From Salidesulfovibrio brasiliensis JCM 12178 (lineage in GTDB: Bacteria > Desulfobacterota > Desulfovibrionia > Desulfovibrionales > Desulfovibrionaceae): 64,000 nt of DNA. The stretch covers positions 62,001 to 126,000 of the forward strand of contig NZ_BBCB01000001.1 of the NCBI RefSeq assembly GCF_001311825.1, in the 5' to 3' direction. Shown piece after piece: positions 27,829-36,609 of this stretch (position 1 is the stretch's first letter; each line of letters opens with the position of its first letter). The translations under genes and the position numbers were made by a program. The notes beneath the pieces were generated by a model. The model was not told where the DNA came from. It searched no databases and saw only the letters and a program-made list of their open reading frames with translations.

Positions 27829-28635
27829 ATGGACGCAGCCAGACTCTACGAGGCCTGCCGGTCCGGCCTGTTCTTTCTTGCCGGACCGTGCGCCATCGAA
27901 AGCCGCGAACTGGCGCTGGAAGTCGCCACGGAACTTGCGGCCGTGGCCGAGCGCCTTGACGTGACGCTGATCTTCAAGAGCTCTTTCGACAAGGCCAACC
28001 GCACGTCCGTGACCAGCTTTCGCGGTCCGGGCATGGCAAAGGGGCTTGAAATTCTCGCTGAAGTGAAGGAGGCCACCGGACTTCCGGTGGTCACCGACAT
28101 TCATATGCCGGAGCAGGCCGCGATAGTGGCCGAAGTAGCCGACGTCATCCAGATTCCGGCTTTCCTGTGCCGCCAGACCGACCTTCTGGTGGCCGCCGGG
28201 GAGACGGGTAGGATCATTAACGTCAAGAAAGGCCAGTTCCTTGCGCCATGGGACATGGAGAACGTGGTCGGCAAGCTGCGTTCAACGGGCAACCAACATA
28301 TCTGGCTGACCGAGCGCGGTGCCATGCACGGCTACAACAATCTGGTGGTGGACTTCCGTTCAGTGCCGGAAATGCACGCCTTTGACGTGCCCGTGGTGTT
28401 TGATGCAACCCATTCGGTGCAGAAACCCGGCGGGCAGGGCAGCTCTTCCGGCGGCAACCGCGAATATGTCCCTGTTCTTGCCAAGGCTGCTGTGGCTGCG
28501 GGCGTTGACGGCGTATTCATGGAAGTGCACCCAGACCCGGACAAGGCTTTGTGCGACGGACCGAACAGTTTGCACCTCAACGACGTGGAGCAGCTCATGA
28601 AGACGCTTCTGGCCATCCGCGAGGTGGCGGCATGA
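27829..28635 (+). CDS. kdsA: 3-deoxy-8-phosphooctulonate (Kdo-8-P) synthase
   Basis: 268 aa. [39 protein letters not shown] and [19 protein letters not shown] are KdsA signatures. It condenses phosphoenolpyruvate and arabinose-5-phosphate in Kdo synthesis for lipid A-core. The residue after the KSSFDKA motif is Asn (KANRTS), as in the metal-independent class; this assignment is tentative. Its stop overlaps the kdsC start (ATGA). Confidence 0.97.
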   Translation: MDAARLYEACRSGLFFLAGPCAIESRELALEVATELAAVAERLDVTLIFKSSFDKANRTSVTSFRGPGMAKGLEILAEVKEATGLPVVTDIHMPEQAAIVAEVADVIQIPAFLCRQTDLLVAAGETGRIINVKKGQFLAPWDMENVVGKLRSTGNQHIWLTERGAMHGYNNLVVDFRSVPEMHAFDVPVVFDATHSVQKPGGQGSSSGGNREYVPVLAKAAVAAGVDGVFMEVHPDPDKALCDGPNSLHLNDVEQLMKTLLAIREVAA

Positions 28636-29156
28636 CCCGGGCAATCAATCTGGCAGCAAAGACGAAGCTCCTTGTGTTGGACTGCGACGGCGTGCTCACC
28701 GATGGCGGGCTGTACTATGATGAGTCCGGGCTGTGCATGAAGCGATTCAATGTTCAGGACGGGCTCGGCATCAAGATCGCGCAGGCCGCAGGGCTTGAAG
28801 TGGCCGTCATCACCGGACTGGACCAGAAGCCGGTGGAACGGCGGGTCCGCGAGTTGGGTATCAAGCATTATTACCCCGGCAATCATGAAAAAGTTCCCCT
28901 TTTCATGGAGATATGCGACAAGGTTGGCGTGAGGGCCGAAGAAGCGGCCTTTTTTGGCGACGACTGGGTGGACGCCGGTGTGATGAAAGCAGCCGGATTC
29001 GCCATGGCCGTCCCCAACGCGGTGCCGGAAATCCTCAAAATGGCCGACTGGATCTCCGACAGGCGCGGCGGCGAAGGTGCGGTGCGCGAGGCGATCAGTT
29101 TTATCCTCAAGCATCGCGGGCTGTTGGATCAGCAGTGGAAGAGGTGGGCCGATTGA
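28632..29156 (+). CDS. kdsC: Kdo-8-phosphate phosphatase
   Basis: 174 aa HAD phosphatase. The nucleophile motif is [11 protein letters not shown] with both Asp residues, then the VITG (motif II) and [12 protein letters not shown] (motif IV) stretches, with no cap domain, as in KdsC. It removes phosphate from Kdo-8-P, the step after KdsA. The start overlaps the kdsA stop by ATGA, and the end overlaps the lptC start, so translation is coupled throughout. Confidence 0.95.
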   Translation: MTRAINLAAKTKLLVLDCDGVLTDGGLYYDESGLCMKRFNVQDGLGIKIAQAAGLEVAVITGLDQKPVERRVRELGIKHYYPGNHEKVPLFMEICDKVGVRAEEAAFFGDDWVDAGVMKAAGFAMAVPNAVPEILKMADWISDRRGGEGAVREAISFILKHRGLLDQQWKRWAD

Positions 29157-29767
29157 GCTTTTCGCTGCGCCCCGTCCTGCTCTGGGGGGCAATCTTTCTG
29201 AGCGGTATCGTGTTCGGCTACATTGTGACGCAGTACACATCCACGTCCGACGATGCCGCGAAGCCGGAAAATGAGTCCGTCAGCATGACGGACAGCCCGC
29301 TGGTGTCCAACGCAGAGATCAATGCGGAGGACATTTTGCTGGAGCAGGGCAGTGACGGTACGCTTGACTGGAAGCTGCAAGCCCGAACCGCCTCGTACGA
29401 TCAGGACAAGAAGCTTGTGGTGGTGGAACGTCCACAGCTGACCGCCTACTTCGGCAAGGACCGCAAGGAAGTGTATGTCCGCTCGGATCGCGGTGAAGTC
29501 GACCAGAAGAACGACAACCTCACACTCTATGACAACGTCGATGGCCGTTTCGGCATGTTCTCTGTAAAAGCCAAGAATTTCGATTACGTTGGTGCCATCG
29601 ACAAGGTGGTCATCAAGGGTGGCGTCACCGTGGCCCGCCCGGACCTTGAAGTGAATGCCACTGCGGTGGAAATCGACCTGTTGAGCCGGGAAATGGTTGC
29701 GGCGGGCGGCGTGAGCGCCGTTGTCAGCACCAGTGCCGTGTCGGTCGAGGAAGAACTGGAGCAATAA
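29153..29767 (+). CDS. lptC: LPS export protein LptC
   Basis: About 204 aa from TTG at 29153; an in-frame GTG at 29144 is also possible. One N-terminal membrane anchor (VLLWGAIFLSGIVFGYIVT) is followed by a periplasmic LptC/OstA-like beta-jellyroll region (LDWKLQARTASYDQDKKL, LTLYDNVDGRFGMFSVKAK). LptC anchors at the inner membrane and passes LPS from LptB2FG to LptA. The kdsC-lptC-lptA-lptB order supports the call despite low sequence conservation. Confidence 0.88.
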   Translation: MSFSLRPVLLWGAIFLSGIVFGYIVTQYTSTSDDAAKPENESVSMTDSPLVSNAEINAEDILLEQGSDGTLDWKLQARTASYDQDKKLVVVERPQLTAYFGKDRKEVYVRSDRGEVDQKNDNLTLYDNVDGRFGMFSVKAKNFDYVGAIDKVVIKGGVTVARPDLEVNATAVEIDLLSREMVAAGGVSAVVSTSAVSVEEELEQ

Positions 29768-29768
29768 T

Positions 29769-30604
29769 ATGGTGCTGAAGAGAGTCATCCTTCTTCCCAT
29801 GGTCCTTTTCATGTTGCTGGCAAGCCTGCCCGCGTCTGCTGCGGATTGGGGCGAAGTCCGCCGGGCCGAAGTAAATCTGAATGTCCGTGAGGGCCGCAGT
29901 CCGAAAACCAAGCACGTCAAGACCCTGATGAAGGGTGACACGGTCCGGGTTGATTTTCTCAAGAACGACTGGGTGGCGGTGTTTGACCTTGATGCGCCCG
30001 TGCGTGACGAGAAACGGGCCATCGCTACGCCAATGTGAAGTATCTCAAGCTGGTGAAGCAGCCTGCCGCCACGAAGACTCAGCCTGCGGCCAAGCCTGAG
30101 CCTGCTCCGGCACCGGCGGAAGGGGCTGGAGCCGTGGTTGCCGATATCCAGCAGACCCCGCCTGCGCCGGTTGCTCCGCAGGGAGTGCCGGTCAAGATCA
30201 GTTCGGATCGCATGACCTACGACGAAAAGAAGCAGGTGGTCTCCTTTGTCGGCAATGTGGTTGCGCTTCACGAAGGGTTGACCCTCAAGGCCGATCAGGT
30301 TTCCGCGTTCTTTGTCGCCGGAGACAAACGCTTTGACGTGCAGGGCATCGACCGCATCGTTGCCAACGGCAATGTCCACGCAGAAAAGGGCAAGACCTCC
30401 GGCGAGTGCGGCAAGCTGACCTATCTCGTTGCCAAGCGACTGCTTATCATGGAACAGGACCCGGTCCTGCGCGACGGTCCCAACAGCATTACGGGCGAAA
30501 AGATTCGTTTCTATGCGCGGGAGAACCGTAGCGAAGTCGTTGGCGGCGACGGCAAGCGGGTGGAGGCAGAATTCTTTGCGCCCAAGGGCCTTGAGGTGCA
30601 GTAG
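29769..30604 (+). CDS. lptA: Periplasmic SH3b-LptA fusion (LPS bridge protein), one-base frameshift as sequenced
   Basis: 836 nt, one short of a frame. A signal peptide (LLPMVLFMLLASLPASA) leads into a bacterial SH3 domain (VNLNVREGRSPKTKHVKTL), whose last strand YANVKYLKL lies in the next frame together with a Pro/Ala linker and the LptA/OstA domain (VKISSDRMTYDEKKQVVSF). One base added near 30024 (ATCGCTAC to ATCGGCTAC) gives one 278-aa protein. A two-gene reading (GTG start at 30035) would leave LptA without a signal peptide and SH3b without its final strand. LptA forms the periplasmic LPS bridge. An SH3b domain on it is uncommon and could bind peptidoglycan. Confidence 0.85.
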
Positions 30605-31330
30605 ATGACCAAAGGCCTCTCCGCAGCCAACCTCAGCAAACGCTACGGTCACAAGGAGGTTGTGCACGGCATCAACCTCAAGCTCGGACAGCAGGAAGTG
30701 GTCGGGCTGCTCGGTCCCAACGGGGCGGGCAAGACCACCACGTTTTACATGCTGGCCGGGATCGTGAAGCCGTATTCCGGAACGGTCTATCTCAATAGCA
30801 AGGAAATCACCGCGTTGCCCCTGCATGAGCGTGCGCGACTCGGAGTCAGCTACCTTCCGCAGGAGAGCTCCATCTTCCGCAAGCTGACGGTGCGCCAGAA
30901 CCTTGAGATAATACTCGAGCAGACTTCCATGACCGGCGCGCAGCAGAGAAAGCGCGCCGATGAACTCATGGAGATGTTCACCATCACCAAGCTGGCCGAT
31001 CAGGCGTCCATGTACCTCTCCGGCGGCGAGCGCAGGCGGCTTGAGATTGCCCGTGCGTTGATAATGGACCCGGACTTCATACTGCTCGACGAACCGTTTG
31101 CAGGAATCGACCCCATCGCGGTCATCGATATTCAGGAGATTATTTCCGTACTTAAGAGTCTTGGGATCGGAATTCTCATCTCTGACCATAATGTCAGAGA
31201 AACCTTGAATATTTGCGACAGGGCCTACCTTGTTTACGAAGGGACGATCATCCTTGAAGGCACTCCTGCCGACATCGTCCAGAGTTCGCGCGCCCGCCAG
31301 ATATACCTCGGCGAAGACTTCTCTCTCTAG
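30605..31330 (+). CDS. lptB: LPS export ABC transporter ATPase LptB
   Basis: 241 aa. Walker A GPNGAGKTTTFYMLAG, Q-loop YLPQESSIFRKLTV, signature LSGGERRRLEIARAL and Walker B FILLDEPFAGIDPIAV with the switch His in ISDHNVRETL are all intact. PQESSIFR is typical of LptB. It powers LPS extraction from the inner membrane with LptF/LptG (not in window). It starts immediately after the lptA stop. Confidence 0.97.
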   Translation: MTKGLSAANLSKRYGHKEVVHGINLKLGQQEVVGLLGPNGAGKTTTFYMLAGIVKPYSGTVYLNSKEITALPLHERARLGVSYLPQESSIFRKLTVRQNLEIILEQTSMTGAQQRKRADELMEMFTITKLADQASMYLSGGERRRLEIARALIMDPDFILLDEPFAGIDPIAVIDIQEIISVLKSLGIGILISDHNVRETLNICDRAYLVYEGTIILEGTPADIVQSSRARQIYLGEDFSL

Positions 31331-31566
31331 CTTTTTTCAAGACTTTCCACCTTTGGCCGTTTACACCCGGCCTGAAGGTTGGTACAGTTTTTTCGTGATT
31401 CGTGTAGCAGTTGCGTAATGGTAACAGTTGCACACAGTTAGTAACGTTGCCGCATGTGCTTTATCAGCCAATGCATGGAAAGTGTTCCAGTTCACGTTGC
31501 TATTTGCTGAAAAAATCATACAGTTGAAAAAACGGTACTGAAACACCGCTACGAATAGAGAGCAAT

Positions 31567-32994
31567 ATGGGCCTGGAACTCAGACAACAACTCAAGCTGA
31601 CCCAGCAGTTGGTCATGACGCCGCAATTGCAGCAGGCTATCAAGCTGTTGCAGATGTCGCGTCTTGAACTGGTGGAAACCGTGCAGCAGGAAATGCTCGA
31701 GAATCCGTTTCTTGAGGAGTCCGAAAACGAGGTGGCCCAGGAAGCTTCAGAGCCCGAATCCGATGCGTTGAAGGAGGCAGGAGAGGCCACTGACGAAGCC
31801 GCCATGCGCGACGCCGATTGGGACAACTACCTCGGCGAGTTCTCCAGCACATCCAAGCAGGCCCAGACCCGCGAGTACGAATCTCCGGAAGAAGGGCTTT
31901 CCTTTGAAGCCCGTCTTGCGGCCAAGCCGTCATTAGAAAGTCATCTGAGCTGGCAGCTCAGGCTCTCCGACTTCACCGAGCAGGAAGTTGCCATCAGTGA
32001 TGTTATCATTGGCAACCTCGACAATAACGGCTATCTTCAGGCTACGATGGAAGAACTCCTTGATATGCTTCCCGGCGCTTCAGGTGAACTGATAGAATCG
32101 GTCATTGGTCGCATGCAGCGACTTGATCCGGTTGGCGTTGCTGCCCGTACGCCGCAGGAGTGCCTGTTGGTGCAGATGGAAGTCCTCGGCATCAAGGACC
32201 CGGTTCTCGAATCGCTTGTGACCGAACATCTCGAAGACCTTGAAAAGCATCGTTACAAGCCGCTTGCCCGCAAGTTCAAGATTTCCCTCGACGAACTCAA
32301 GGGGTACCTGGACGAGCTTCAGAAGCTCGATCCTATGCCCGGTGCCAGCTTCTCCAGCACCGAGCCGCATTACGTCAGTCCGGACGTGTATGTATACCAA
32401 TATGGCGACGAGTTCGTGATCGTTCTCAATGAGGACGGTCTGCCGCGTCTGCAGATGAACCAGTTCCTTGCCGAAACGGTGCAGGGCAGGGCGGACCTTG
32501 AGAAGGACTATTTCAAGGAAAAGATGGCCTCGGCGGCTTGGCTCATGAAGAGCCTGTATCAGCGTCAGCGCACGCTCTACAAGGTCATGGAAAGCATCGT
32601 GAAGTTTCAGCGGGAGTTCTTTGAAGTCGGCGTCACCAAGCTCAAGCCGCTGATTCTCAAGGAGGTGGCCGAGGACATCAACATGCACGAGTCCACGGTC
32701 AGCCGCATCACCACGAGCAAGTATGTTTCGACGCCGCACGGCATTTTCGAACTCAAGTTTTTCTTCAATAGTGCCCTCGACCTCGGCGATGGTTCGCAGG
32801 TCGGATCCGAGAGTGTGAAAGCGCTCATCAAACAACTCATCAGCGAGGAGGACCAGAAGAAACCGCTCAGCGACGAAAAACTCGGCGAGATTCTCAAGGA
32901 GCGTCTGGACGTGAACATCGCCCGCAGGACCGTTGCAAAATACCGTTCTGCACTCGGCATTCCGTCTTCGTCCAAGCGCAAGAGCTATTTCTAG
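31567..32994 (+). CDS. rpoN: RNA polymerase sigma-54 factor
   Basis: 475 aa. The Gln/Leu-rich region I MGLELRQQLKLTQQLVMTPQLQQAIKLLQMS (activator-responsive) is followed by an acidic region II, the core-binding region III and the C-terminal RpoN box ARRTVAKYR that reads the -24 element. It lies 236 bp after lptB, a gap with no clear ORF. It directs transcription from -24/-12 promoters with enhancer-binding ATPases. The order lptB-rpoN-hpf-ptsN-rapZ is the classical proteobacterial one. Confidence 0.97.
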   Translation: MGLELRQQLKLTQQLVMTPQLQQAIKLLQMSRLELVETVQQEMLENPFLEESENEVAQEASEPESDALKEAGEATDEAAMRDADWDNYLGEFSSTSKQAQTREYESPEEGLSFEARLAAKPSLESHLSWQLRLSDFTEQEVAISDVIIGNLDNNGYLQATMEELLDMLPGASGELIESVIGRMQRLDPVGVAARTPQECLLVQMEVLGIKDPVLESLVTEHLEDLEKHRYKPLARKFKISLDELKGYLDELQKLDPMPGASFSSTEPHYVSPDVYVYQYGDEFVIVLNEDGLPRLQMNQFLAETVQGRADLEKDYFKEKMASAAWLMKSLYQRQRTLYKVMESIVKFQREFFEVGVTKLKPLILKEVAEDINMHESTVSRITTSKYVSTPHGIFELKFFFNSALDLGDGSQVGSESVKALIKQLISEEDQKKPLSDEKLGEILKERLDVNIARRTVAKYRSALGIPSSSKRKSYF

Positions 32995-33034
32995 CAAAAA
33001 GCTTGTTCATTCCTCAAAACCAGGAGGGTATTCT

Positions 33035-33577
33035 ATGAATATCAGCTTCACCTTCAAGCACTTTGACCCGTCCCCGCATCTTCGGGAATATGCCAACAAG
33101 CGTTTCGCCAAGCTTGGCAAGTACGTCAAGGATGTTGATAATGCGGAGCTTCAGGTGAACCTGCTGGTAGAGAAGTTCCGTCACAAGGCGGACGTCATCC
33201 TCGATGCCGATACCATGCATCTCTCGGCGGTCGAGGCCTCCGAAGACATGTACGCCACTATCGACATGGTACTGGATAAGCTTGAAGCGCAGCTGCGCAA
33301 GCAGCGTGAAAAGATGAAGGGCAAGACTCGAAAGGCCCGGCAGGAGCGTGAGGTGAGAATGGATTACCTCTCGTTCATGGAAGATCGCAGCATCGCACCG
33401 ACCATCGTGGGTACGGACAGCTATCTTCCCAAGCCCATGTCCGTGGACGAGGCTGCCATGCAGCTGGACACACTGGACCACGAGTTTCTGGTCTTCCGAA
33501 ATAGCGAGACTGAAGGAATCAACGTCATTTACAAGCGCGACAACGGTGACTTCGGCCTTATCGATCCCGGAAGCTAA
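33035..33577 (+). CDS. hpf: Ribosome hibernation-promoting factor, long form
   Basis: 180 aa from the ATG after CCAGGAGGGTATTCT. The N-terminal S30AE domain (MNISFTFKHFDPSPHLREYA, DVILDADTMHLSAVEASEDMYA) and a C-terminal dimerisation domain (MSVDEAAMQLDTLDHEFLVFRN, INVIYKRDNGDFGLI) mark the long HPF class that joins 70S ribosomes into 100S dimers. It follows rpoN by 40 bp, so ribosome silencing is tied to sigma-54 physiology. Confidence 0.95.
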   Translation: MNISFTFKHFDPSPHLREYANKRFAKLGKYVKDVDNAELQVNLLVEKFRHKADVILDADTMHLSAVEASEDMYATIDMVLDKLEAQLRKQREKMKGKTRKARQEREVRMDYLSFMEDRSIAPTIVGTDSYLPKPMSVDEAAMQLDTLDHEFLVFRNSETEGINVIYKRDNGDFGLIDPGS

Positions 33578-33580
33578 TCA

Positions 33581-34030
33581 ATGAAACTCGGCGACTATCT
33601 TGAACAAGATCTTGTAATCCCCGAACTGGCCTCGGCCGATAAGGCCGGGGCCCTCGGGGAACTGGTTGCCCCTCTCGGCAAGCGGTTTCCTGAAATAGAT
33701 ACCGATGCGGCCTACAGGGTGCTTCTGGAGCGGGAAGGGCTTGGAACCACCGGAATCGGGGACGGTATTGCCATTCCGCACGGCAAGCTGGACACCCTCG
33801 AACGCATTGTGGTCGTGGCTGGCAGGAGTATTGATGGCGTCAACTTCGACGCCCTAGACTTCAAGCCCTGCCACATTTTCTTTCTGGTTCTGGCTCCCGA
33901 GCAGGTGGCCGGAATGCACTTGCGAATTCTTGCCCACATCTCCAGAATTCTCAAAGACGAGTCCTTCCGAAAAGGGTTTATGGAAGCCGCATCCGGCGAT
34001 GAACTCTGGAAGCTACTCAAAAACTCCTGA
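33581..34030 (+). CDS. ptsN: PTS IIA-Ntr (PtsN-type) regulatory protein
   Basis: 149 aa with the phospho-accepting His in GDGIAIPHGKLDTLE and the family core HIFFLVLAPEQVAGMHLRILAHI. IIA-Ntr is a regulatory phosphocarrier and not a sugar carrier. It begins 3 bp after hpf and is followed 5 bp later by rapZ, the classical cluster. EI and HPr/NPr genes are not in the window. Confidence 0.93.
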   Translation: MKLGDYLEQDLVIPELASADKAGALGELVAPLGKRFPEIDTDAAYRVLLEREGLGTTGIGDGIAIPHGKLDTLERIVVVAGRSIDGVNFDALDFKPCHIFFLVLAPEQVAGMHLRILAHISRILKDESFRKGFMEAASGDELWKLLKNS

Positions 34031-34035
34031 ATGCC

Positions 34036-34917
34036 ATGACATCACGCACAACCTTTCCGGTCGTCATCGTCACCGGCCTTTCCGGCGCGGGCAAAAGTAC
34101 GGCAATCCGGGTCTTTGAAGACCTCGGATTCTTCTGCGTAGATGGCCTGCCGGTGAGCATGGCGCCGAAGCTGACGGAACTGTTTCAGGTCAAAGACCCC
34201 AAGAACCGCGGCCTCGCCCTTGGTCTGGACCTGCGACAGGATGACTTCCTCGACGAATGGAATCAGGCGCTTGAGGAAATGGAATCCCTTGGGGCCAGCG
34301 TGGAAGTGTTTTTCGTGGAGGCGCGCCTTGATACGCTCGTCACACGCTATGCCATGACCCGCAGGCCGCATCCGCTGGAAAGCGCCAGCCTCGGGCTGGA
34401 ACAGGCGCTGGAAAAAGAGCGTGACCTGCTGGACCCCATCCGTCATCAGGCCGCGCTGGTCATTGACTCCACGCAGTATTCGGTTCATGACCTCAGGCGG
34501 ACGATTCAGGAAAAGTGGTCCACCGTTAAGGAACCGGCCAAGGGTATGCGAATCCATATCCTGTCCTTTGGGTTCAAATACGGCATGCCCATTGAGGCAG
34601 ACCTCGTCTTTGACATGCGATTCCTGCCGAATCCGCACTTTGAAGAAGAGCTGCGCCCGCTGACAGGACAGACAGAAGTCATTTCCGACTATGTGCTCAA
34701 ATCCGAGCCGGGAAATGAATTTATAAAGAAATTTAAAGAGTTCGTAGGATACATTCTGCCTCTTTATGCAGAAGAGGGCCGCTACAGAATCACGATTGCG
34801 ATAGGCTGTACCGGTGGGCGGCACCGTTCGGTGGCAGTGTCTGAGAATCTTTTCAATGACTTGAAAGAAAAGGGATATTCGGTCACTCTTGAGCACCGAC
34901 ACATGGACTTGGGGTAA
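34036..34917 (+). CDS. rapZ: RapZ, RNase adapter / nucleotide-binding protein
   Basis: 293 aa. Walker A GLSGAGKST is near residue 12, VDGLPVSMAP follows, and a C-terminal domain carries IAIGCTGGRHRSVAVSE, the glucosamine-6-phosphate sensing/RNA-binding signature. In enterobacteria RapZ controls glmS through small RNAs. In other phyla the role is less known, but the link to ptsN and PTS genes is conserved and repeated here. Confidence 0.95.
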   Translation: MTSRTTFPVVIVTGLSGAGKSTAIRVFEDLGFFCVDGLPVSMAPKLTELFQVKDPKNRGLALGLDLRQDDFLDEWNQALEEMESLGASVEVFFVEARLDTLVTRYAMTRRPHPLESASLGLEQALEKERDLLDPIRHQAALVIDSTQYSVHDLRRTIQEKWSTVKEPAKGMRIHILSFGFKYGMPIEADLVFDMRFLPNPHFEEELRPLTGQTEVISDYVLKSEPGNEFIKKFKEFVGYILPLYAEEGRYRITIAIGCTGGRHRSVAVSENLFNDLKEKGYSVTLEHRHMDLG

Positions 34918-34921
34918 TGTT

Positions 34922-35365
34922 ATGTCCGAAAAGAAGGAAAATCCCGGCGCGGGCGTGCTTCTTGTTACGCACGGCGTCTTCGGAAAGGAACTCATAAACG
35001 CGGCAAGCAGTGTGCTCGGCCCTCAGGAAGGGCTTGAATCCGTTGCCGTCGATGTTGAGATCGGTGTAGACGAGACCGTGGAAGCCATCCGCGGTGCGCT
35101 CAAACGGATCGATTCCGGAAAGGGAGTCCTCATTCTCACAGACCTTTTCGGCGGTTCTCCGACGACGCTGAGCCTCTCGCTTCTCAAGACCGAGAACGTG
35201 GAGGTTGTCACCGGCGTGAACCTGCCCATGCTCGTCAAAGCCTTGCAGTCACGCCAGATGCAACTCACCAAGCTGGCGCAGGAAGCATCCGAGGCTGGAA
35301 AGCAGGGCATCAAGGTCGCAGGCGAACTGCTGCGCGGCAAGGGGCGAAAACAGGGGAAACATTAG
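34922..35365 (+). CDS. PTS mannose-family IIA component
   Basis: 147 aa from the ATG at 34922 (MSEKKENPGAG). The phospho-His lies in GVLLVTHGVFGKELI, and LTDLFGGSPTTLSLSLL matches the EIIA-Man fold. It receives phosphate from HPr and passes it to IIB. It is immediately followed by IIB with no gap. The short Gly/Lys-rich tail (GKGRKQGKH) shows it is not fused to IIB as in E. coli ManX. Confidence 0.93.
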   Translation: MSEKKENPGAGVLLVTHGVFGKELINAASSVLGPQEGLESVAVDVEIGVDETVEAIRGALKRIDSGKGVLILTDLFGGSPTTLSLSLLKTENVEVVTGVNLPMLVKALQSRQMQLTKLAQEASEAGKQGIKVAGELLRGKGRKQGKH

Positions 35366-35824
35366 ATGGTGCTCATCCGGATCGACAATCGTCTCATTCA
35401 CGGACAGGTGATAGAGTCGTGGCTCCCTTACACCGGGGCCAAAACCATTGTCGTGGCCAATGACGAGCTTTCCGGCGACATCATGCAGCAGCAGATCATG
35501 TCTCTGGCAATTCCCGGCAACATTGAATGTCATTTCGTTCAGCTTGAGGAGTTGGGCAGCCAACTGGACACCATGAAGGCTTCCGAGGTTCTGGTGCTGG
35601 TGTCCAATTGCGCCGACGCCCGACGCGCCTATGACAGCGGATGGTCGTACGATGACCTGAACATCGGCAACGTCCATTACAGTCCCGGCAAAAAACAGAT
35701 TTCACCGAGCGTGGCGCTCTCTCCGGAAGAGGAGAACTGTTTGCGGTATCTCTTCAGGAAAGGCGTTTCCCTCGATTTTCGCTGCGTCCCCAACGATCCC
35801 GTACAGGTGAGGTTCCCGTCATGA
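35366..35824 (+). CDS. PTS mannose/sorbose-family IIB component
   Basis: 152 aa. MVLIRIDNRLIHGQVIESW carries the phospho-accepting His (residue 13), and LNIGNVHYSPGKKQISPSVALS is typical of the family. It transfers phosphate from IIA to the sugar taken up by the membrane components. The start directly follows the IIA stop, and the end overlaps the IIC start by ATGA. Confidence 0.93.
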   Translation: MVLIRIDNRLIHGQVIESWLPYTGAKTIVVANDELSGDIMQQQIMSLAIPGNIECHFVQLEELGSQLDTMKASEVLVLVSNCADARRAYDSGWSYDDLNIGNVHYSPGKKQISPSVALSPEEENCLRYLFRKGVSLDFRCVPNDPVQVRFPS

Positions 35825-36516
35825 TGGCATCGCCGTTCATCTGGTTCGCTGTCGTCGCTTTTTTTTTTGCCCTGTTTGCGCTCTTCAGAAGCACGGTAAG
35901 CATCGGGCTCCTTGAGCGTCCACTGGTGATCGGCCTGTTCTGGGCGCTGGTGACCGGACGGTTCGAGACCTGCATGGCCGTGGCCATTTTTTTCGAACTT
36001 TTCTGGCTCGACCTCCTTCCGGTCGGCACGTTTATCCCCCCCCATCTCACTGCAGCCGCGTTCGCAGCTCTGGCACTGACCATCTGGTTCGACGTTGTAA
36101 ACGCATCCAAGGTTCTGATCATTCTGTTTGCCTGCATGCCGCTTGCGTGGCTCGGGGCACAGTTGGAAGGGGTACAGCGGATGCGCGAGAAGAAAAGCTA
36201 CAACCTGCTGCTAAACTGGTCCAGAAAACCTGACAGGGCAGAGCTTCCCGGCAAGCTCATTCTTCGCTCCGCACTCGCGTACTTCTCCTATTCGTTTGTC
36301 CTTTTCTATCTAATAATGATCGTTTACGTTCATGGCCTCGAATACCTGCTGCCAAAGCTGAGTCCGCTTCTTTCTGGGCTCAAGATCACATGGGCTCATC
36401 TGCTCATCGCAGCCACTCTTGGCGGGGTCATGGCGCTGCGCCTAAGGCGCGCATATGCTGTGCTTTTTGTCTGTGCGGGGCTTGTGCTGTTTTTCTCATT
36501 CCGGCATGCATTCTGA
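35821..36516 (+). CDS. PTS mannose-family IIC membrane component
   Basis: 231 aa with six to seven hydrophobic segments. ERPLVIGLFWALVTGRFETCM and FFELFWLDLLPVGTFIPPHLTAAAF match the IIC-Man/sorbose family. It should form the sugar channel with IID, but no IID gene follows; the next gene is ppaC. The block is therefore IIA-IIB-IIC only in this window. Confidence 0.9.
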   Translation: MMASPFIWFAVVAFFFALFALFRSTVSIGLLERPLVIGLFWALVTGRFETCMAVAIFFELFWLDLLPVGTFIPPHLTAAAFAALALTIWFDVVNASKVLIILFACMPLAWLGAQLEGVQRMREKKSYNLLLNWSRKPDRAELPGKLILRSALAYFSYSFVLFYLIMIVYVHGLEYLLPKLSPLLSGLKITWAHLLIAATLGGVMALRLRRAYAVLFVCAGLVLFFSFRHAF

Positions 36517-36609
36517 CTTGGCAGCCGGAGGACTTTGTGATAAATGGAACATTCTTGAATTTTGGAAGAGCCCGTAGTGGTAGAAAAATCCATTTTAGGA
36601 GGAGTTAAT

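Noticed and set aside
29129-31189. Minus-strand open frame of 686 codons
   Set aside because: Antisense of lptC, lptA and lptB, all well supported on plus.
31418-31433. Possible sigma-54 promoter TGGTAACAGTTGCA before rpoN
   Set aside because: The GG-to-GC distance is 10, two short of the required 12.
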